Part shown: positions 30,403 through 41,309 of the stretch, in pieces
How the letters are laid out: each line of letters starts with the position of its first letter
Numbering within the stretch: the first letter of the stretch is position 1
NCBI GenBank assembly: GCA_030562195.1
Contig: CM060199.1
Coordinates: 34,864,338-34,928,337, forward strand
Source: Nipponacmea schrenckii
Taxonomy: Eukaryota; Mollusca; Gastropoda; Lottiidae
Length of the DNA stretch: 64,000 nucleotides
Reading direction: 5' to 3'
Program-made: the position numbers and the translations under genes
Notes under the pieces: model-generated
Seen by the model: the letters and a program-made list of their open reading frames with translations, nothing else
Told to the model about the DNA's origin: nothing
The model's database searches: none

Positions 30403-33400
30403 TTAATATTCACGACCAAACTTTTTATAGAAATTTTCCTCTACACGTTTACAGAATGCTGCTAGGTTACCAAAACCTTCCACTATAACTGCAAATCTAC
30501 TAACGGGTAACCTTGTGGTCAATATAGTATATAAATGTCCGAATACCAGAGCATCTAATTCAGTTGGTCTACAAAATAAAAGTGCAAATATTGACTAAGC
30601 ATTTTTGGGGAAAATTTAAACTTTCTAACCTTATTGGGTGTTCTGTCATAATGAAAAGATCATGTAAACCAAATGTTTCTTACAACTAACATTGTGATGT
30701 GTTCGGAAATCGAAATGGCACAAGAGCTGGAGCATTCTAATACACAAACAATACTAAAAAACTATCATTCCTACCTCATTCTAAAAACAGAATTTTATAT
30801 TTTATTTCTATGATTTCATAATATACAATTGGTTGATCCTTAACTATAATATAAATCTAATGCACAAAGAAATTCTTTATCAAATTTCAGAACTCTTACC
30901 TCAAACCAAAAAAATATTGCTTATTATCTAATTTTTCAGATAGAGCTTGACAACAAGTTTTCACCTCTTCACATACCTGTGATTAAAAAAACATCACAAA
31001 ATCAAATAATCATTCTTAAAATGCAACTGAAACATATCTCTAAGAAATTCTTAGAACTAATAAAGGTAACTTTCAGATGATGTGTAACATTTAATTGGAA
31101 AATTTGGAAGACATTCTGCAAATTTGTTTTTTGCACAGCTTAAACTTTTATGACACCCACAATTGTAATTGAAATGTGCATCTGATTTGGCTATTGAAGA
31201 CGGATAATGCCATGCAGTGTTCAAAGAAGGAAATTTTCAAGGATATCATCATAAGTCTGCTCTTTTTCATTTTTTTTTTCTCCTACCCAGTAGGACCTAC
31301 AGCATCACTAACAGGGAAAACCTACCTCATCAATAGTTTTATCGCACCAGCCAACACTTTTTAATCTAGCCTTTATACTACGCTGTTTCTGCCAGGGGAA
31401 TAATCTATTTAAAGGCCACGGATGGACATAACCATATCTAGGTTTGGTAATCTAAAACACAAAATCTTCTTTTCAATATTTAGTTTCCAATATATTTATA
31501 TTTAAATGGGTTACAAAAAATGTATTAGGATAAAATTTTAAGAAACCACTTCCTATCAAGTATCAAATAGAGGCTGAATGAACACGGTTAGAAACTTGTA
31601 AGACAAAGTGCAGATACATACGGGTACAACAAATCCATGGCTTCTTTTGACCATTTTTTTAAAAACATATTCCTTAATAAATTTATCTAAATTGATTAAT
31701 GACCACCATATTCATCCGAAACTTTTGCATTATTCTATGTCATAGAAATAACCAACCCAAACCTAAGAGTCTATTAAATTACAATGCCAGTCTATGTAAA
31801 GGATCATGATATTTCCCGATATAGAAAAGTTGGTCAACAAGCTTACACCTTCAAAATATCTTATCCTTGTGTCCAGATTGTGGCATTCTCGCATGCACTA
31901 AATTGAGAAACTATAAAATACCTGTTCAGATACAGCTTCATCAACCCAGGCTAAATATAGCTAAAATAGAAACACCAAATTTTAATATCTGCATATTTAC
32001 AGAGGATTTCTGTCCTGATTCTGTTAATACTCTCACTATTAAAATGTGATTCCAAAATGGTGTCAAAATCATAAAAATTGCTGAATTCAGACAAAAACTA
32101 ATTAATCCGAAAGTAATATGATTTAAAATTACGAAAAATAAATCAAACGACCTTATTCAGGAATCAGCCATATTGAATCCACAACGAGGCTCTAAACAGG
32201 CACCTTGATATTCTAAAGCCTCCTTCTCAAATCTCACTAAGAACTATGCATTTTTTGTTCAGCATTAAAATTGGAGTTGATTAAACCTTTTTATGATGTT
32301 TTTTTGGTGAATTATACCTTCAGGCACTTCTGAGAAAAGTTTCAAACCAATTTTCTTGCCGTTTATTTATATGATGTCACTATCTTTTTAACAAGTGGTG
32401 TGAATTAGGTCTATATAAATGTATATGTTATTAAATTGTTACCTCTGCATTGACTAGAATATTCTCAATTAATGCCATGTATGCCCTCATTTCAGATCTT
32501 TCACTTTCATTCAAATCTCGGCTCAGATTGAAACCCTGCATGTATAAATAGGGATTTGAAACTAAAATAACTTTTATGAAGGTAAATTAGAAGGGTTGAC
32601 ACTCTTAAAATATAGTAATTTTTGGGGTTGCAAAAGGGTTTTCAAAACTTTTAAGCATCCAATGATTTGCAACATTAAAATTTCAGTCAGAAGTATGTGG
32701 GTCATGGGATTTCCATTTTTATAACCAACACTAGGGCCTATTGCAAAGGCCAATGGTGATTGTAAGCAGCTAATTCTAATAGGTAAACTAGGTAAAACTC
32801 AAAAAATTTACTCACTCTTGTAGTGACAAATGCTATAATTGGATCAAGTTCTGCAACTAAAAAAGCTCCTACATGAATGAACGGAACTTTCCCTGAAATG
32901 GATAAAGTATTAGTTGTTATTTGGTAGATACCTATTATTTATTATAATGTTAAATTTTATATTCAAGATTTACCTGGTACTGTGGAAGTGGTTTAGACTT
33001 ACCGGTACATAACACAGCTCACATATCAATAATACAATTTACTTACCTGATGGAGACATTTCTTCAGCATTGACTCTTAATTCTGTATGAAAGTCTAAAC
33101 TACACATGTGTAGAAAGGTTTTGACACTTAAACAAGTAGCATTGTCAGGAAACGTTATCTGTTCAACTGAAACATCAAAATAATCCTCATTAGTACAAAA
33201 ATCTAACTGAGGCTCATTTTCAAAGCTTTTTGTACTTCACTTCCTACTAGGAGTAACACTATTAACATTTACATTTTTTGCACCTATCTTTTAATACTCA
33301 TTGACAAATCACAAGATGAAACCAGACATTGCTCAATCCAATTAGGTCGCTTGCCATCAAAATAAGTGAGGTAGGTCTGTGAAATGGGGTTAACAACCAT

Positions 33401-33917
33401 GCTTTGTGATTTCAAGAGCAATTTATATACCACACATTCAGTTGATTGGAGAGTTCAAGCATGGTTTTTTTGTCTCCTATCTTGGAATGAATTTTTTTAC
33501 TATTCTTACACAGGGCCTATTCAGCTGTAAGTATCCTTATATAGGAGTAAACCAACAATTGAATCTAGCCACTATCCCTAAAGCCTTACCTTGATATGGT
33601 TGATACAAATAGACATTGTCAGGCCATGGCTCATACGCTGTAATAATAATAAAGAATTAACATCAAAATCACCTTACTGAAGCTTACTTGGACGAATTTC
33701 TACCGTTAAGCCCACACAAAATACGGTATTGACTTTCTTCTTAAGCTCCAACTTGAGCAGAAAGGTAGAACATAAACTTCATTTGGCCATGTCTCAATTG
33801 TGAGACAGTTTTATCCCTTGCCTCGAGTCTCGGCTACAAAGCATGTAAAAAACATAATATCGAGAAACATTTACCGCCAATTTCGGCTTGCACAGCCTCT
33901 GCAACAAGTGTACTCAT
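30403..33917 (-). CDS. MTX2: Metaxin-2
   Basis: Nine coding exons on the minus strand (33917-33875, 33637-33590, 33166-33047, 32892-32816, 32535-32443, 31960-31922, 31451-31326, 30976-30900, 30568-30403), all phases consistent, give 262 residues; human metaxin-2 has 263. Matches run end to end: MSTLVAEAVQAEIG, EPWPDNVYLYQ, NAEEMSPSGKVPFIHVG, RAYMALIENILVNAELYLAW, HPWPLNRLFPWQKQ, CCQALSEKLDNKQYFFG and PTELDALVFGHLYTILTT. Metaxin-2 partners metaxin-1 and the SAM complex on the cytosolic face of the mitochondrial outer membrane, in beta-barrel protein import and in mitochondrial transport. It has a GST-like fold. The sixth exon is only 39 bases. Transcription probably shares a promoter with IAH1. 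Confidence 0.95.
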
Positions 33918-34405
33918 TCTTGAAGTTATGGAAGCGATAAACTGTGATTTACAGAATAAGCTTTACAGAATATAAATTGTCAACAATTTACATCGACCTT
34001 CATTTTTCCTGGGATATCCCCTTTTCTAATTTTAGATACACGGTATTCCCGCTATTCGACCGATTTGTTCTGTCATTCTCGAGTAAGTAGGTTAATCTGA
34101 TATGTTTTTTTTTTCTATATTTTGGGAGAATAACATTTGGAATGTGTGAATGTCTCGTTTGTCGTGTGTGCTAAGGTTTTACAGGGAAAACACAAAATCC
34201 ATTAGGTATAGGCCTAGCATGAAATTCGTGAAATCTAGACCAAAGTTTGAAAATAATAACATTGTGCCTCGTGAACGCATGATAGGGTTTCGACACTGCC
34301 CCAGTGCTTGGTGTTATTGGTCTATGGCTATAACAAATGTTGAATAAATCCACCGTAAAAATTTTATCATTAAATTTGAAGATTGTAAATATATTAAAAA
34401 GGAGC
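33918..34405. promoter_or_regulatory. Divergent MTX2/IAH1 intergenic region
   Basis: Only 488 bases separate the two start codons, which point away from each other. No TATA box or CpG-rich block stands out. A shared bidirectional promoter is inferred from the spacing alone. Confidence 0.5.
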
Positions 34406-37400
34406 ATGTCTAGTACTACTACAAAAGAATACAAATGGCCGAAAATTGTGTTGTTTGGTGATTCGATAACACAGGTAATGATTTCACTTACGAGAATACA
34501 AAATTTAGTCCGAACATCTCCACTTTTAGTGTTTAAAGTTTAGAATACCAATACAATAATAGGACTACCGCTTAACTATTATTAACCTACAGAGAATGAT
34601 CTTTTTTTTTTCAGTATAGTTTTAAGCCACAAGGAGGTTGCTGGGGAGCATTATTAGCTGATCATCTTCAAAGGTAATGTAGTTTTCTTTCATATCTCGA
34701 GCAAAAAGTATATTTCGTATTATACTTGAGATTTACGTGTGGGTCAGGTGTGTAGTGAATTGAAATAACATCTATAGGCCTATTGTATGATATCTATATT
34801 ATCTAGATAAATGATTATTCTTCGAAAAAATTGGAAAAAATAAGGATTTTTGAAATGAATTTTATACGCCTGGACTTTGAGATTTGCCGTTGACCCTGTC
34901 CGTCAGTCAATCGGTTTGTCGGCCTGATACTAATATTTTCAGAAATTTAATATATCGAGAACATTTATATTGATGAAATCTTGGTCGAGTAAGAATTTTG
35001 ACGATTTTACGGTTATTGAGTTTTTAGCCTTGACAATGGTTATTACAGCAGTATGATTTTGGATTTTTATTTATATCCATTGAGTATTGCAGAAAAAAAA
35101 CAGCACCCATTTGGTGTTCAATGATTAGTTGAAACCTTGAGAATAAGAGAAATATTCCCCTACAATTTGGTGTTTATTCTAAACAGTTCTATTCGTTCTC
35201 GAACATCCCCCCCCCCAAAAAAAAAACTTAAAAGGATTAGAATAATTTTGGCCTCTCCAATTATATCAGCGAGATATATATTTGTTAAATATCTTTCTTT
35301 TGATATTGATCTATAGCTTTATCATCAATTCGAGCACTAAGTTTTGAAACATTAGAAATTAGACTGTCACTTTAAACATAGTGGTATTAGTTATTTTATT
35401 TTCTTTTTTAGCATATAAATTTGTTTATTTGCAAAATTCTTTTTTTTTTAGGAAATGTGATGTTTTAAATCGTGGATTCTCAGGCTTTAACTCCAGATGG
35501 TGCAAATTTATGCTCCCAAAAATAGTTACTGCTGATATTGTTAAGGATCTGGCTGGTATAACTCTTTTTCTAGGTGCTAACGATTCTAATAATGATGATA
35601 ATATTAGACAACATGTACCATTAAACGAGTTTTCAACAAATATGACGGAAATGATTGAATACTTACAGGTATACTGTGCATAATGGTACATTTTAATTTA
35701 TAAGAGTTACTGATTTTTAATCATTTGTGATTAGCAGAGTAGTAGAACTATACAAGATCACAACCAAAAGACAGGTTCCTTCTGACACTGAAAAGTTTCA
35801 CTTTGGTTTCCGATTCGGTAATTGTCGATCACGACTGTCAGGAATATTGTTCAAACGTAGGCAATTGAAAGGCAATTCGTTTGATAACAATATTTTTGTG
35901 GATTTTATTCTTACATTTTGTGTTATATTTTCAGTCCATCGGAATAGAACGAGAAAAAATAATATTGATTACGTGTCCAGCGTATGATAACGATGCATGG
36001 GGTGCATATTGTCAAGAGTATTTCGGTTCGTTTATACCTAATTTATATTGCTGTAACCTGGGATTTTCTATTAGGCAAAAAACCCTTTTATTTCACCGAA
36101 ACTTCTACACCTTTTTCTAGCGTGGGTCAAATCTGTCTAATGTTCATAAAAAAAAAACCGATGAGGGACATATTTTTGTACCCCTATTCTCGTGAACGCC
36201 GAGCTCTGACCCCATCTCATGTTCGTAACATGTTAATCAAATACATGCAAAGTTCATCTTGCGGTATGAACAGACTAGTAATATTCATGAACTCATTCGC
36301 GTTTTTCTGCAACATAATACGCCCATAAACCTTAAATAGAATTTCAATAGTTCCTTGTCAACAAAGGACGCTGCGTAATAAGCTTTAAAAAACGCGTGAA
36401 GAATTGAAGTCGCAATCGAAATGTCTCCTGAACATATTTAGTTGCAACTTTGTTATTGTATCGGCCATCATGGGCGCAATCCTTCAGGAATTCGTTGTCT
36501 CACTATTTTTTGGAGTGATCGTCGTTATTATTGTAGATACGAGGTACCAATCTCTCATACAGTCATTCTGCCCTTGCACTTTCTCTCTATGTGCCTCGAA
36601 TGTCGCTGTCTTTTTTGTCCGACCCATGTCTTCCTCTCTGAAGGCCCATTTATACAGAGTGAGAACCCGAACTCGAAACCGAACCCGAACGCGGCTTTCG
36701 CGGACGAATGATCAATATGAAAAACAACGAGTCCGTTTATACAGCAGGTGAACGCGAACACGAACAAATTTTGGTTCGCTCGGAATTCCGCCGAGAATGC
36801 CTCAAGAGCGATTTTTAGGAGATGGTCGCGCGAGCTTTTATTCTCAACCAATCACAGCTCAGGATTTTATCCAGGTTACATTGAATGCAGGTCATGAATT
36901 GCAACATACTCACTGTATCTACAACGTACATGCATATACACTTAGGACATTAGAAAATATTCCTTGAATTGTCGGGATGGAAAGACAGTTCCTGCACGAG
37001 GTGATGATATTCAACATAATCTGGCCGCCTCTGTAAAATTTCGTGTACTGATACACTCCGGTGTCTTCTCCTCCGTCTGGCATACAGGTATATTGCTAAA
37101 ATGTCATTCCTCCTCTGCCATTTTTTTAAATGACTTGGGTATTTAAGAAGACGGATAAAATGTCGCGCGGTTTACCGCGTGGAAATACGCGCCTAGTTCG
37201 GGTTCGGGTTCGCGCTCTGTATAAACGGGCCTTAAGGCGAGTATAGTCAATTGGATTTTTTGTAAAATAATAGTGAAATTTTTATCTTTTCAGGACACGC
37301 TCCTACCAAAGATTTAGAAACGACACAAAAATATGCTTCTAGTTGTAACACAATAGCGAAAGAAACGGGTGTGTCTCTGGTTGATTTATATAACGACATG

Positions 37401-37942
37401 TTGAAACATGAGGTATTCATATTTTATATAATATACATACCATACGAAGGAGCAGGAAAATGTCCATGGGACTGTAAAAAATTGAGTTTAAAAAAAACAG
37501 ACCTGGCGGAAACGAATATTCCCAAACCTTTATAACAGGCTGATAAAATCGACTAGAAAAGTTAAAATATAACGACTACTATCACTAAATTCATAGTGGT
37601 GCGTGCGCATTAACCGTGAAACAACGATGTATAAAAACATTAATACACGATGCTTTAGAGGATTTCGTATGTAGGGGTGTCCGTCGGTAAATTTTAGAGG
37701 TTACACCCCCCCCCCCCCCAGTCAGAATGGTCACGCTACGCCCCTGTGTGTCTTTATGTCCATTATTTTATTTTCAGAATTGGAAAGAGATGCTTAGCGA
37801 TGGGCTTCACCTCTCAGCTGCAGGGGGCCAACTTTTATTTGAATCCGTTAAACCAATAATAGACAAACTAACAAGTAATATCGAAACAAAATTTCCAGCT
37901 TGGGATGAAGTTGATATTCAAAACCCGCATTTAAGCCTATGA
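34406..37942 (+). CDS. IAH1: Isoamyl acetate-hydrolysing esterase 1 homolog (SGNH/GDSL hydrolase)
   Basis: Six coding exons (34406-34474, 34615-34673, 35452-35668, 35935-36025, 37294-37412, 37778-37942) give 239 residues; human IAH1 has 248. SGNH blocks are all present: FGDSITQ with nucleophile Ser20, the Gly of NRGFSGFNSRW (about 54), GANDS with Asn86, and DGLHLS with Asp193 and His196. RKCDVLNRGFSG, QHVPLNEF and ITCPAYD match IAH1 positions. The family hydrolyses short acyl esters. An in-frame ATG at 34337 would add 23 basic residues, possibly an organelle signal; 34406 fits the family better. The donor after 36025 (GTTCGT) is weak. Introns 4 and 5 carry mobile elements. Confidence 0.92.
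34858..35045 (+). repeat. TACGCC-family repeat, short diverged copy
   Basis: TTTTATACGCC, CCCTGTCCGTC, TTGATGAAATCTTGGTCGAG and the TTATTGAGTTTTTAGCC segment line up with the larger arrays at 44220-45895. Confidence 0.6.
36641..37233. mobile_element. MITE with long terminal inverted repeats, in IAH1 intron 4
   Basis: The left end AAGGCCCATTTATACAGAG and the right end, read in reverse, AAGGCCCGTTTATACAGAG, are inverted repeats. Both continue into a GAACCCGAAC-rich stretch. The element is about 593 bp, has no transposase, and is GC-richer than its surroundings. I could not fix the target-site duplication. Confidence 0.75.
37660..37746. mobile_element. Solo end of a hAT-type element, in IAH1 intron 5
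   Basis: GGTCACGCTACGCCCCTG at the right edge is the exact reverse complement of the left end of the element at 21916 (CAGGGGCGTAGCGTGACC). A run of about 15 C precedes it. No matching left end is seen within the intron, so it is truncated. Confidence 0.65.
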
Positions 37943-38017
37943 ACACCTACATTCCAAATCGACAAATGATTTTAATCTATTTGAAGTGATTATTAAGCAG
38001 TGAACCTGTCTATTGTT

Positions 38018-38040
38018 TTTTTTTTTTTTTTTTTTTTTTT
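38018..38040. repeat. Homopolymer T run
   Basis: About 23 T in a row after the IAH1 stop. A possible IAH1 polyadenylation word AATAAA follows at 38106-38111. Confidence 0.7.
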
Positions 38041-38298
38041 AGCTATTTCATCGGTTCTTCCGTTTACCCATGTTTAAAAACTAATAAGGGTTAGGTATGG
38101 GTGGTAATAAAAATTATGTTAAAATGTGAAACAAGGTCTTCTTTAGCTCCTGTACATTTTTTCGTTTTAGGTTAACTTTTTTAATTGTGTGTAAAGAAAG
38201 CCTTTTAAGTTTTTATTCCACTGCACGTGGGTAAGTGGATGCGCCGGCAAAATAGTGGAAAGGAAATAGAATAAAGAATTTGATTATATTTCTTGTCC

Positions 38299-39380
38299 TT
38301 TTTATACGCCCACTTGAAATTGCTCGTAAACACTATATAAGGTGCAATTCTTGACGGATTTAGATGGAACTTGATATGAGTGTTTATCATCACGCAAGGA
38401 TGAACTCGATTGAAAAACAGCGAAATCTGAAAAAATTAAGTATGAGTTCTTGCCCTTTTCTTGAATGTCTCGTAAACACTCTACAATGTGAAATTCTTGA
38501 AGGATTGTGATGAAACTTGGTGCGAGAGTTTGTTATTACTCAAGGATGAACCCTATTGAAAATCAGTGAAAAATATTTAATAGAGTTATAGCCCTTGTTC
38601 TTGAAAACACTCTAGAAAGAATAATTCGTAATGGATTTTGGTGAAACTTGGCTTGAGTATTTGTTGTCAGCCAAGGATGATCCCTATTGAAAAGCAGTTA
38701 AATCGAAAAATGTTTAGTATTAGTAATTTCCCTTTTTTTGAAAACGCGTTCGATTTTTGGCTTGTAAACACTATTTAAAGCACAATTCTTGACCGATTGT
38801 GACAACACTTGCTGGAATTGTTTAATACCACCCAAGGCTGATCCCTATTGAAAATTAAAAATATCGAAATTTATTAAAATAAATTATTGCCCTTGTTTTT
38901 TAAAATGCGTTCGACTTTGCCTCGTAAACACTCTACAAGTCGCAATTCTTGAGTGATTTTTGAAGAAAGTATTTGTAATCACCCAAGGATGAACCGTATT
39001 GAAAATCAGATAAATCGAAAAATAATTAGTATCAGTTATTGCCCTTTTTTTTTAAAACTCTCAAAATTTTAGCTAGTAAACCCTCTAGAAGGCACAATGC
39101 TTTACAGATTTTGACAAAACTTGCTGAAATTGTTAATTGTGAGCCCTGTTGAAAAGAAAGCATATCACAAAATATTTAATATGAATTATTGACCATGTTC
39201 TTTAAAACGCGTTCGGTTTTTGGCCCGTTAAAACTTTTCAAGCCACATTTCCATACAGATTTTGATGAATTTAGTTGAAATTGTTTGTTAGCACCCCAGA
39301 ATGAACCCTTTAATAATCAAAAATATTGAAAAATATTATTGCCTTGTTATTAGGTATAATTCTTGACAGATCTTGAAATA
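38299..39380 (+). repeat. TACGCCC-family satellite-like array (140-152 bp units)
   Basis: It opens TTTTTATACGCCCACTTGAA. The motif CAAGGATGAACCCTATTGAA or a variant then recurs at about 38396, 38541, 38681, 38833 and 38983. Each unit also has CTCGTAAACACTCTA, GATGAAACTTGG and TTATTGCCCTTG. Units drift toward the right. Confidence 0.75.
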
Positions 39381-39497
39381 TTAGGAATATTGTACATTTA
39401 TCACTCTAATAGCATCATAATCCGGCTCCGAGTAAAAGTAAATTTAAGTTTAGCATATTCATCCAGTATGTTTATCGGACTATAAGGTGTTATATTA

Positions 39498-39973
39498 TTA
39501 GGACTTAGTCCAGTAAAATATTTTATGCTAATGATTGTATCATTTAGTCCGTTCTATTTTTAGAAATCCTCTTTCTCCCTTCCTTTTTGGGTTTTTGCAT
39601 GCCCATTTTTGACTACTTTTTGGTCTAGATTTGAAATTTGATGTCTGAAATTGCATTTTCTTTCAGAATTTCTGAGATAATGAGAAATTTAATTGGCGGA
39701 AGGTTATTTCTAAAAATAGTGGTTTTGGTGCAGTGACAGTCAAGTGGATGTTGATATCCGGTAGTGGTCTACTTTCATTTTGACTAGTTCAAAATTTTCA
39801 TGGTCATGCTATATTGAATTTTTGTACAGAAACTAAGTATTGGCCAGGCTTTCATGTGACATATTGGAAAGTTTTCAACGAGATTTCTGTAAAAAGTTAT
39901 AGCAGTTTGAATTTCGTGATTTAACATGGAAACAGATGGCAAATGAATTAGTGGACTAAGTCCTGAATTAGAT
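39498..39973. repeat. Possible nested MITEs
   Basis: AGGACTTAGTCCA near 39500 and TGGACTAAGTCCT near 39955 are inverted. Inside them, TCTATTTTTAGAAAT (39556) and ATTTCTAAAAATAG (39706) bound a second, about 165-bp, element. Part of it (AGAAATCCTCTTTCTCCC) recurs at 49468. Confidence 0.5.
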
Positions 39974-41309
39974 GTAGTCTAGTACAAGTTTCTGGGTAAA
40001 GTTATTTCCCCTGTGGATGGCTTCGTACATTTGTAATTTTGGTTGATGGCATAGAGTTATATAACTCTATGGTTGATTGTCAAATGCTTATTAGATTTTA
40101 GTTTTTAAAGATAAATTTTGAAGAGAATTGCCCGATTAAAATATCAAAAAAAAAAATTTCATGAACTTCAAATCAATAGCATGAACTTAATTCGTTCCGG
40201 AACTACTGTATTTCAATTTTTGTTTGACCTTCCTTCGGCCTGCTCCTGGTAATGTAGATTGTTAAAAATATCTCAACTATTCAACTATAGCCTAGTACAG
40301 TATAGTATTAAAATCTAATGATAAATTATTTGAATCGTGCGTTAAAATATGCTTATTCATGATTTTAATTGCATCATTCCCTCATAGGCTAATTTAAGTC
40401 CAAATGCCCAAATCCTCAAAATAGGCATGCCAAGTCCTATTGCCATTGCCAGGGCACTAGCCTTCACTAGGCCCTACACAGAGATTGGGATGTCCACACA
40501 GGCCCATTTTGGAAAGGTATTTGTTAAAGAAACATAACAAATTTGGTCTAAATATCAAAATAGGCTAGGATATTCATTTTGCGTTTAAAGGGATAATAGC
40601 TGTTATTAGAAACATTATATTTTAAAATCTATCAAACTTGACTAGCTTAGTAAAAACAGTAGGCCTATATTATATGTCCATCAGGACAGTAGACTTACCT
40701 GGTGTCATAACTATACACCAAAATCCCTTTATAATCCCATAAATCCACAAAAACAAGTAGTTAGTTAGTATATGGTATATACCGTATTTAAAATGTTGCA
40801 TGTCTTGTTAATGAAAGATTGAGATTTGAGACTAAGATAATGAGGGAATGAGATAATATTTTTATAATTTGTTGCGATTTTTTAAGTCACGACATATGTT
40901 TGATTTGACATTTGTAAGAGTCCACATCTCTTATTTTATGCTGACTAATTGTATTCTATCTTCAGCATGGTAACCTACTAGCTGACTACCACAATGTCTG
41001 AATCTTGGAATGAGCTTATTTACTACTTGTTGATACCTTAGCACATTTAATTATTGACCAGGGAACCCAAGTTACTGTAGCTTGATACTACAAAAGCAGG
41101 GTAGCAATCGAAATTATTTTTTCTTCAAAATTCAGAGATACCGGTACACTAAGATTTACCAGGTAGCCTGGTGGTCAGAGATTGGAATTGAATTATTTTA
41201 GACCAGTATGTAAATGCTCAGTGTTACTTTTATATCTTACAGTTTCTTGGAAGTAGGTTAGATAAAACAACATAATTAAAGAAGAAAGTGGTCAAACATA
41301 TTAAGTAAC
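39974..41309. other. Intergenic DNA upstream of the FASTK gene
   Basis: AT-rich sequence without an open frame or repeat that I recognise. The FASTK promoter and 5' untranslated region should be near its right end; no core element stands out. Confidence 0.4.

Noticed and set aside
36404..36851. Overlapping frames on both strands
   Set aside because: They cover the GC-rich end of the MITE and its flank and show no protein features.
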